From: Bacillota bacterium | GTDB taxonomy: Bacteria > Bacillota > Limnochordia > Darwinibacteriales > DTU012 | Direction: 5' to 3' | Assembly (NCBI GenBank): GCA_012521805.1 | Contig: JAAYLQ010000199.1 | Location: forward strand, 1 to 14,081 | DNA: 14,081 bases | Shown: positions 1 to 6,725 of the stretch, in pieces | Numbering within the stretch: the first letter of the stretch is position 1 | Layout of the letters: each line of letters opens with the position of its first letter | The notes under the pieces: model-generated | The model's database searches: none | The model's input: the letters and a program-made list of their open reading frames with translations, nothing else | Told to the model about the DNA's origin: nothing | Translations under genes and position numbers: made by a program

Positions 1-1
1 T

Positions 2-2071
2 ACGCTGCTGGGAGAGCTGAATATTGCCTTGAATCAGCATCTTCCTTTCACAATGGGCTGGCTCCCGAACAGCGAATCTGCGGAACAGTATGATTTGGAT
101 CTTGATTTAATGTCAGGCGTACTCAATGTTAAACATATATCGTCTGGGATCACTTACCACCGCAGTATGTTCATCAGTCATCCAGCTCAGGTTATGTGTA
201 TTCGCTATACAAGTGATTCTCCCAAAGCAATTAATATGGACATTATCCTTAACCGCATAGGAATCTCTGAAGCGACAACAATGGATCCCCGCAGGCCGGG
301 TCGGAGAGTGTCTGCTGGTGGTTGGCCTGCTCCCAGGGTAGATTCTATTCGTAATATTGACGAACGCACCATGCTGATGCGGGGAAATGATGCTGGTGTG
401 GAGTTTGCGGCTGCTGTGCGAGTGGTGTGTGATGGAGAGATTGAGAATCCAGTTTCGCAGTTGGTGACTAAAGAATGCAGCGAAGTAATCCTGTATCTGG
501 CATCAGCCACGTCCAATCGCGTTAAGGACCCGGTAGCCGATGTTATTCAGCGGCTGGATGCTGCGGAAAAAAGAGGGTTTGACGCCCTGCGTGTGGAACA
601 TATTCGCGATTTCACCTCCCTTATGAATCGCTGTGTTCTGCAGTTGGGCTCAAATTTATCAGAGAAATACACAGATCAGCGAATAGCCGCTGTGCGGGCA
701 GGCAAAAACGATCCTGGTTTGGCAGCACTCTACTTCCAGTTGGGACGCTATTTAATTGTCTCAGGTGGAAGGGAGGGCAGTTCAGCATTGAATCTGCAGG
801 GGATTTGGAACCATCAATTTACACCAATGTGGGACAGTAAATACACAATCAATATTAATCTTCAGATGAATTATTGGCCTGTGGAGGTTACAAATCTTTC
901 CGAACTGCATATGCCCTTGATGGAACTGCTGGAGAAGATGCACGAAAGAGGTCGAGACACAGCGCAGGTAATGTATGGGATGCGCGGGATGGTCTGCCAC
1001 CACAACACTGACTTTTATGGTGATTGTGCGCCACAGGACTGGTATATGGCGGCAATGCCCTGGATTACTGGCTCTGCTTGGTTAGGTCTCCATGTTTGGG
1101 AGCATTATCTGTATACCAAGGATGTCAATATCCTTAAACGAATGTATCCTGTTCTGCGAGATATGGTGCTGTTTTATCAAGACTTCCTAATTGAGGTAGA
1201 TGGCAAGCTTGTTACCTGCCCATCAGTTTCACCGGAGAACCGGTATGTTTTACCTGATGGTTATGACACCCCGATCTGTGTCGGTCCGACAATGGACAAT
1301 CAAATCCTGCGGGAATTTTTCACCGCCTGTATTAAAATTCAAGAACTGCTTGGTGTTGACCAGGAGCTCTCCGCGGCTTTGGCCGAGATGATTCCCCGCT
1401 TGCCAGAAAACAAGATTGGCTCGAAAGGCCAGCTGCTGGAATGGGATCAAGAGTATCCAGAGTTAACCCCAGGCCACAGCCATCTTTCCCATTTATTTGC
1501 CTGCCATCCTGGATGCAGCATCAATTGGCGGGACACGCCTGATCTAATGCAGGCAGTTAGAAAGTCGTTAGAAATTAGGGCCGCTCATGGGGGAGCGGAA
1601 GGTGGTTGGCCGCTGGCATGGCATATAAATATGTATGCCAGGCTGTTAGACGGTGAGCAAACCGACAAATGCATCCGGGAGATGCTTGCCCGGTCAGCTG
1701 CCCGCAACTTGCTCAATGCCAGAGGTGTGTTTCAGATTGATGGCAACCTCGGTGCCGCTGCTGGAATTGCTGAATGTTTGCTGCAGAGCCATCTAGCACT
1801 GCATTTCCTGCCGGCTCTACCGGCGACCTGGCAGAACGGCAGTGTGACCGGACTGAGAGCTCGGGGAGCTAGGACAGTTGATCTGCGGTGGGAGTCTGGA
1901 AACTTGATTGAAGCAATCGTTCGTCCCGACTTTGATGGCGAGATTGAGGTGGTTGGAAAACCCCTGAAAGTAACATGCGGAACTGTTGAGATCCCTGTGC
2001 AGATTACCGATATTGGTTTTTCGTTTTATGGTGAAAGCGGCAAATCTTATAGGTTAACAACACTTAACTAA
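2..2071 (+). CDS. GH95 family alpha-L-fucosidase / alpha-L-galactosidase, 5'-truncated by the window edge
   Basis: This enzyme should remove terminal alpha-linked L-fucose or L-galactose from glycan side chains with inversion. The frame is open from base 2 with no start, so the N-terminus lies outside the window; 689 residues are visible, against roughly 750-800 for the family. GH95 hallmarks are SALNLQGIWN, SKYTININLQMNYWP, HHNTDFYGD, SPEN, GHSHLSHLFACHPG and FQIDGNLG. By analogy with Bifidobacterium AfcA, the likely catalytic residues are the two Asn of NIN (bases 851-859), the general acid Glu of SPEN (1235-1237) and the Asp of QIDGN (1739-1741) that helps activate water. The residue two before the first Asn is Thr (845-847). 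I recall Thr here in L-galactosidases and His in fucosidases, so L-galactosidase is favoured but unproven. Whether it has a signal peptide cannot be seen. It ends 25 nt before the GH43 gene and is probably co-transcribed with it. Confidence 0.92.
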   Translation, partial: TLLGELNIALNQHLPFTMGWLPNSESAEQYDLDLDLMSGVLNVKHISSGITYHRSMFISHPAQVMCIRYTSDSPKAINMDIILNRIGISEATTMDPRRPGRRVSAGGWPAPRVDSIRNIDERTMLMRGNDAGVEFAAAVRVVCDGEIENPVSQLVTKECSEVILYLASATSNRVKDPVADVIQRLDAAEKRGFDALRVEHIRDFTSLMNRCVLQLGSNLSEKYTDQRIAAVRAGKNDPGLAALYFQLGRYLIVSGGREGSSALNLQGIWNHQFTPMWDSKYTININLQMNYWPVEVTNLSELHMPLMELLEKMHERGRDTAQVMYGMRGMVCHHNTDFYGDCAPQDWYMAAMPWITGSAWLGLHVWEHYLYTKDVNILKRMYPVLRDMVLFYQDFLIEVDGKLVTCPSVSPENRYVLPDGYDTPICVGPTMDNQILREFFTACIKIQELLGVDQELSAALAEMIPRLPENKIGSKGQLLEWDQEYPELTPGHSHLSHLFACHPGCSINWRDTPDLMQAVRKSLEIRAAHGGAEGGWPLAWHINMYARLLDGEQTDKCIREMLARSAARNLLNARGVFQIDGNLGAAAGIAECLLQSHLALHFLPALPATWQNGSVTGLRARGARTVDLRWESGNLIEAIVRPDFDGEIEVVGKPLKVTCGTVEIPVQITDIGFSFYGESGKSYRLTTLN

Positions 2072-2096
2072 TAAATGAAGAAGTGAGGTTGGTAAC

Positions 2097-3482
2097 ATGA
2101 AAAAACAGAGAGTGAATCCCTATCTTCCTTCATGGGAGTATATTCCAGACGGAGAACCTTATGTTTTTAACGGTAGAGTTTATGTTTATGGCTCCCATGA
2201 TCGTTTTAACGGCCATGCATTCTGCTTAAATGACTATGTATGCTGGTCAGCACCTGTTGATGATTTGTCCGATTGGCGTTATGAAGGTGTGATTTACAAG
2301 AAAACAGATGATCCCCTCAATCCAGATGGGAGTATGTGTCTGTATGCGCCAGACGTTACTGTTGGGCCAGATGGCAGATACTATTTATACTACGTTCTTG
2401 ATAAAGTATCTGTTGTTTCTGTTGCTGTCAGCAGTTCGCCTGCAGGTAGATTCAGATTCTATGGATATGTCAAGTACGCTGATGGAACCCGTCTTGGGGA
2501 AAGAGAAGGAGATCAGCCGCAGTTTGACCCTGCTGTGTTAACTGAAGGCGATAGAACCTATATGTATACAGGCTTCTGTGCCCGGGGGGACAAATCCCGG
2601 AAGGGTGCGATGGCAACTGTTTTGGGACCGGATATGCTGACTATTGTTGAAGAACCGGTGTTTGTAGCTCCCAGTGAGCCTTACAGTGCAGGAACTGGAT
2701 TTGAAGGTTTTGAGTTCTTTGAAGCACCATCGATCAGAAAACGTGGAGATACCTATTACTTGATTTATTCTTCAATCAACATGCACGAGCTGTGCTATGC
2801 AACTAGCAAACATCCAACTAAGGATTTTAAATACCAAGGTGTAATTGTCAGTAACTGTGACCGCCATATCGATACATATAAACCGGCGGAGAAACAGGTA
2901 TATCCTCCTGGAAACAACCATGGCAGTATTGTGGAAATAAACGGCGAATGGTATATCTTTTATCACAGACATACCAATGGCAGCTGGTTCAGCAGACAGG
3001 GTTGTTTTGAAAAGATTCAATTTGCAGAGGATGGAACTATTCCTCAGGTCGAGATCACATCGGGTGGTTCTAAGGAAGAGCCTTTGGTTGGAAAGGGTGA
3101 ATACCCAGCTCATATAGCCTGCCATCTGTTCTATCCGCAAGAGTCTAACCGTCGGTTCCCGAAGATAACTCAGGATGGAAAAGATGGAGACCAAGAGCCC
3201 GGATATATTACTGACATGCACGATTCAGCAACCGCTGGATTCAAGTACTTTGACTGCCGGGGAATCCAGAAGGTTAAAATTAAGGTTCGCGGATATTGCC
3301 GGGGACATTTTGAAGTAAAAACCGCTTGGGACGGTGAAGTGTTAGGTACGATCCCTGTTCACTTTACGAATGTTTGGAAGGAATACTCCGCTGATATTGC
3401 CATTCCCGATGGAGTGCAGGCATTGTATTTCACCTTCCGGGGTCAGGGACCGGCCAGTTTGCTGTCCTTTACACTTGAATAG
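2097..3482 (+). CDS. GH43 family glycosidase (arabinofuranosidase/xylosidase type) with C-terminal beta-sandwich module
   Basis: This 461-residue protein has a five-bladed beta-propeller-type GH43 N-terminal region (about 1-340), which would cleave terminal L-arabinofuranose or D-xylose from oligosaccharides with inversion. The three GH43 acidic residues are visible: the base Asp18 in IPDGEP, the pKa-modulating Asp86 in YAPDVTVGPDG and the acid Glu209 in FFEAPSIRK. NPYLPSWEYIPDGEP followed by YGSHD is typical of one GH43 subgroup common in Bacillota. Residues about 355-461 look like a CBM6-like beta-sandwich (ITDMHDSATAGFKYFDC to the end). The ATG start has a GTGAGG ribosome site 9 nt upstream. 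The first residues run straight into the propeller, so there is no signal peptide and the enzyme should be cytoplasmic. The exact sugar specificity cannot be read from the sequence. It lies between GH95 and the first large modular enzyme. Confidence 0.9.
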   Translation: MKKQRVNPYLPSWEYIPDGEPYVFNGRVYVYGSHDRFNGHAFCLNDYVCWSAPVDDLSDWRYEGVIYKKTDDPLNPDGSMCLYAPDVTVGPDGRYYLYYVLDKVSVVSVAVSSSPAGRFRFYGYVKYADGTRLGEREGDQPQFDPAVLTEGDRTYMYTGFCARGDKSRKGAMATVLGPDMLTIVEEPVFVAPSEPYSAGTGFEGFEFFEAPSIRKRGDTYYLIYSSINMHELCYATSKHPTKDFKYQGVIVSNCDRHIDTYKPAEKQVYPPGNNHGSIVEINGEWYIFYHRHTNGSWFSRQGCFEKIQFAEDGTIPQVEITSGGSKEEPLVGKGEYPAHIACHLFYPQESNRRFPKITQDGKDGDQEPGYITDMHDSATAGFKYFDCRGIQKVKIKVRGYCRGHFEVKTAWDGEVLGTIPVHFTNVWKEYSADIAIPDGVQALYFTFRGQGPASLLSFTLE

Positions 3483-3500
3483 CTATAGGGATCACATTAC

Positions 3501-3507
3501 AGGGAGG
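3501..3507 (+). promoter_or_regulatory. Ribosome binding site AGGGAGG deciding the TTG 3516 start
   Basis: A near-consensus Shine-Dalgarno sequence sits in the 27-nt gap after the first GH43 gene. Its spacing is 8 nt to TTG 3516 but only 2 nt to TTG 3510, so 3516 is the better start. A second, weaker AAAGG (3522-3526) lies 7 nt before ATG 3534. Confidence 0.7.
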
Positions 3508-3515
3508 TATTGTTC

Positions 3516-6500
3516 TTGGCGAAAGGTATAGCTATGCCTACTAGCCCCCATCCGTCAGCTTGGGTTTACCAAGCTGACGAAGCTGAACTTTCTGGAGGTG
3601 CGAGAATAGAATCCAGAAACCAGGGCTATACAGGACAAAAAGGGTATGTTGGGGGATATTTTAACAGCAGTACTGCTGCCACAACTTTCAGGGTAGAAGT
3701 TCCCGCTGATGGCGAATATTATATATCTCTGCGCTATGCAGCAGGAGCAGCAGGAAACTGGAACGCAGATCGGGTGGTCGGCTTATCCATTAACAATGAA
3801 GAGGTTAAGCACGTTAAATTTAAGAGCGTCAGCCAATCATGGGATGTCTGGTCTGAGTGTGTGCAAAAAGTACAGCTCAAGGCAGGCCTGAATACAATTA
3901 CGTATATGTGTTTAACAGAGGATGACAACTCGGACTGCATTAATCTTGATCGGTTGTCAGTATGGCCGCATGATCCAAATCCCACCATAACCAATATCGT
4001 CTTTGATAAAAGCGCATATATCGTTAGTAAAAACTATACAATTCAAAGCAAAATATTTCAGGTTGACTCTAACGGAGTGCAGCTTGAAAACACTGATCCT
4101 GTTGTATTTAGTTCAACTGATCCCAAGGTGATCACAGTTGATGAGCAGACAGGATTGATTAAGGGAATTAGTGAAGGCAGAGCGGTAATTCAAGCTCACT
4201 GCAAAGGTTTCAGCGCGGAAGCGGTTGTAATGGTGGAGGAAAATCCTTCGGTAAAAGTGGATTTTGCCTCAGTGACCCGGGCTGTCGATCCTAGTTTGTT
4301 TGGGTATATTTTGACCCCTAATTATGATGTTCCAGACAGCCGCATGACCCTGCTGGGACCACTGTTGAATCGTGAGACCATTCCTGCTCAGAATTTCCAG
4401 GCGATCAGCGATTTAGACGGTTCGTATTACGTTTATGAGGACAGCATCTTGCAGCGAAGTTTGGAGTCGTACCATCGGGCAAAAGCCAATGGCCTGAAGT
4501 GGTATATGCTTTTGGGTATGAGCCCATCCTGGTCAGCACCGAGTGGAGGCCCTATTGATTCCTGGAAGAATGAACCAAAGAAGTCGCCGATTGAGCAAGC
4601 AAGATTCAAGCAGTACATTAAGGATGTGCTCCAATACTATAAAGATCATGGTGCTAAGCCTGATTTTGCTGACTTAACCAATGAATACTGGACAGGAACA
4701 GAAGAAACTTTCAAAGGTAATTGGGAAGCGCTGCGGGAAGTGTATCCAGACTTCATTCCGGCAGTAGGTCCGGGTGGTGTTGGATTTGATGGAATTCCCG
4801 ATTTCTATATTCCTTATGCAAGCGCCAATCAGATCACTATTGAAGGACCAGCATGGCATGAATTTTGGGTCCACGACCGCTATGCATCCTTTAACCATCT
4901 CCAGGAACGCAAGAAAGTAATTGAAGAGCTGCAGCGTCAGCATCCAGAAACTAATGGAATTTATATTGTCTGGGAAGAAAACAATGCAGGTTCAAAGGAT
5001 CCCACGGACTGGACCCGCAGTATGGCCAACGTGATCAGGGTTGGTGTAACCCAAAACATTAAGGGCTGTTTGGAGCCCCGCAATGCCAATGGGATGAGCG
5101 ATTTACTGACTACAAATGTTCTTCAGGAGAATCCTGCAGCCAGGCGCCCGATCTGGTGGGTGTACTATCTATTTTCACAGATGTCGGGAGAGTATGTTGC
5201 GGTTGATACGAAAGGTACAGAAGATTTTACAGCTGCAGCCTGCATGGATGATGCTGAATTAAAAATTGTTTTTGCGAAAAATGACTGCGCTGGGTCTGTT
5301 GAAATGCAGTTGAAAGATCAGCCTTTTGCTGGACAAGATATCAGAGTTGATCTCTATAAGATTACTGATAGTGAAAATAATGGTTTAGAGTATCAATATA
5401 GTCTCGGACCAATCTCTGCATCGGACTCAGAACTCGAACTTGCTATTGAAAATGTAAATGCAAACGAAACTTGGTTGGTGGTAATTAAGCGGTCCAACAC
5501 CCGGCCCAGCTTCTTCCATCCTTTGACACCTGATGACGGGGAAGTAGTAACCGCTGAACCTACCCTAACTTGGTCCCACGCTCAAGATGCGGTCAGCTAT
5601 ACCATCAAAGTTGCTGAGGATCGGGACTTTACTAGGCTGGTACTTAGCGAATCTGGAATCAAAACCACCAGCTATACAGTTAAAGAAAGCTTAGAAATTG
5701 GCCGCAGATATTACTGGACTGTTTTGGCTGAGAATGAACATGGAGTGAGACCTGTATCTAATAATGCTTTCTACACTTTCCTAGTGGGAGAAAGTGATAA
5801 AGTCCCGGGCCAATTTGGTCCCTATCTGCCTTCCTTAAACGCTCCAAATCAGCCGATCAGACCTGAATTTCAGTGGTCTCCGGCCTATAACGCTGACTCT
5901 TATCGTTTAGTGGTGTCGACAAATCCAGATTTGTCTGATCCGGTGATCAATAAATCTGGCCTGACCACTGCTAGGGACACTGGTATGTATGGGCCGAACT
6001 CCTTGTATTATTATCAACCTGAGCTGGATCTGGATTATGATACCCAGTATTACTGGATGGTATATGCAGTTAATGCTCATGGAGAGCGACCAATGAACGG
6101 ACCGGTGCGTTACTTTACTACAAAAGCTGCTGGTGACGAACCGAAGGAATTCAATTTAACTGCACCAGCAGATGGCGCAGTTAGTATTCAGGCTAGAGCC
6201 GAGCTCAGCTGGGAACCATCTAAAAATGCATTTTTCTACAAGCTGGAGGTATCGCCCAATCCAGATCTGTCAGATCCAATCATTGTTCGGGATCGGATGA
6301 TTTATCATAAATATACCGTTGAGCCGAACCTCCTGAAGCCTAATACAACATATTATTGGAGAGTAACTGCGTATACGAAGGATCTAGCCCACTCAACAGC
6401 AGCATCTAATGGGGAAATTCGTTCCTTTACAACTGAGGCTGTGCCATGTTCACCACTCCTTTATGCTGTCCATGCACAAGAGAACAGAGTAAAATTGTGG

Positions 6501-6704
6501 TTCCATAAATCGATAGGAGCAACTTCGTACAAAATCAAATACGGCACTGAGCCAGGTAATTATACCGAAACGGTCAGCGGTATAACTGAAAGCCCAATTG
6601 AAATCAGCGGGCTTCCAAGCGGCACGTATTATTTTGCCGTGGTGGCTGTGAATGAGAACGGAGAAAGCTCAATCTGGAATGAAAGAAGTGCAACCCTAAA
6701 ATAA
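3516..6704 (+). CDS. Large modular glycosidase: CBM35/6-like, Ig-like, clan GH-A-type barrel, four FN3-like modules; no signal peptide
   Basis: With a TTG start at 3516 the protein has 1,062 residues. In order: a CBM35/CBM6-like module (17-152; VYQADEAELSGGAR to NLDRLSVWPH), a bacterial Ig-like module (157-245; FSSTDPKVITVDEQTGLIKG), a catalytic region (246-658) and four FN3-like modules (about 662-760, 763-870, 875-977, 977-1062). The catalytic part resembles a clan GH-A TIM barrel plus its usual C-terminal beta-sandwich. The candidate acid/base is Glu390 in LTNEYW, and the candidate nucleophile is Glu487 or Glu488 in IVWEENN. I cannot assign a GH family; GH39- or GH30-like is a guess. It is a close paralog of the next gene but begins where that protein's mature form begins, so it lacks a signal peptide. 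The start rests on AGGGAGG 8 nt before TTG 3516. TTG 3510 is too close to that site; ATG 3534, preceded by AAAGG, is a plausible alternative. No choice adds a hydrophobic segment. Confidence 0.82.
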   Translation: MAKGIAMPTSPHPSAWVYQADEAELSGGARIESRNQGYTGQKGYVGGYFNSSTAATTFRVEVPADGEYYISLRYAAGAAGNWNADRVVGLSINNEEVKHVKFKSVSQSWDVWSECVQKVQLKAGLNTITYMCLTEDDNSDCINLDRLSVWPHDPNPTITNIVFDKSAYIVSKNYTIQSKIFQVDSNGVQLENTDPVVFSSTDPKVITVDEQTGLIKGISEGRAVIQAHCKGFSAEAVVMVEENPSVKVDFASVTRAVDPSLFGYILTPNYDVPDSRMTLLGPLLNRETIPAQNFQAISDLDGSYYVYEDSILQRSLESYHRAKANGLKWYMLLGMSPSWSAPSGGPIDSWKNEPKKSPIEQARFKQYIKDVLQYYKDHGAKPDFADLTNEYWTGTEETFKGNWEALREVYPDFIPAVGPGGVGFDGIPDFYIPYASANQITIEGPAWHEFWVHDRYASFNHLQERKKVIEELQRQHPETNGIYIVWEENNAGSKDPTDWTRSMANVIRVGVTQNIKGCLEPRNANGMSDLLTTNVLQENPAARRPIWWVYYLFSQMSGEYVAVDTKGTEDFTAAACMDDAELKIVFAKNDCAGSVEMQLKDQPFAGQDIRVDLYKITDSENNGLEYQYSLGPISASDSELELAIENVNANETWLVVIKRSNTRPSFFHPLTPDDGEVVTAEPTLTWSHAQDAVSYTIKVAEDRDFTRLVLSESGIKTTSYTVKESLEIGRRYYWTVLAENEHGVRPVSNNAFYTFLVGESDKVPGQFGPYLPSLNAPNQPIRPEFQWSPAYNADSYRLVVSTNPDLSDPVINKSGLTTARDTGMYGPNSLYYYQPELDLDYDTQYYWMVYAVNAHGERPMNGPVRYFTTKAAGDEPKEFNLTAPADGAVSIQARAELSWEPSKNAFFYKLEVSPNPDLSDPIIVRDRMIYHKYTVEPNLLKPNTTYYWRVTAYTKDLAHSTAASNGEIRSFTTEAVPCSPLLYAVHAQENRVKLWFHKSIGATSYKIKYGTEPGNYTETVSGITESPIEISGLPSGTYYFAVVAVNENGESSIWNERSATLK
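3553..3579. repeat. Perfect 11-bp inverted repeat (hairpin) at the 5' end of the first modular glycosidase gene
   Basis: The left arm CGTCAGCTTGG (3553-3563) and right arm CCAAGCTGACG (3569-3579) are exact reverse complements around a 5-nt loop, GTTTA. Seven of the 11 pairs are G-C. The hairpin begins 34 nt after TTG 3516 ends, inside the coding sequence of the mature N-terminus. A second AAGCTGA (3580-3586) offers an alternative partner for the left arm. No T-run follows, so it is not an intrinsic terminator. The equivalent part of the downstream paralog has no such repeat. Confidence 0.85.
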
Positions 6705-6711
6705 CAGCATC

Positions 6712-6717
6712 GAGGAG
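6712..6717 (+). promoter_or_regulatory. Ribosome binding site GAGGAG deciding the TTG 6726 start
   Basis: GAGGAG lies 8 nt before TTG 6726, which opens a normal signal peptide. The in-frame GTG at 6717 overlaps this site and cannot be served by it. Confidence 0.75.
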
Positions 6718-6725
6718 TGATTCAG

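Noticed and set aside
2032..2045. cre-like sequence TGAAAGCGGCAAAT near the end of the GH95 gene
   Set aside because: Only the left half matches a catabolite-response element, it lies in coding sequence, and no promoter is evident in the 25-nt gap that follows.
2582..2600. CCGGG/CCCGG short inverted repeat in the first GH43 gene
   Set aside because: Only 5-bp arms with a 9-nt loop, expected by chance in a window of this size.
3553..3579. The 11-bp hairpin as an intrinsic terminator or attenuator
   Set aside because: There is no T-run after the right arm, and the reading frame continues for more than 1,000 codons.
6229..6455. Recent gene conversion between the third FN3 modules of the paralogs
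   Set aside because: Hand-aligned identity (81/95) is only slightly above catalytic-region samples (61/75 and 72/93), and synonymous differences are scattered, so purifying selection explains it.
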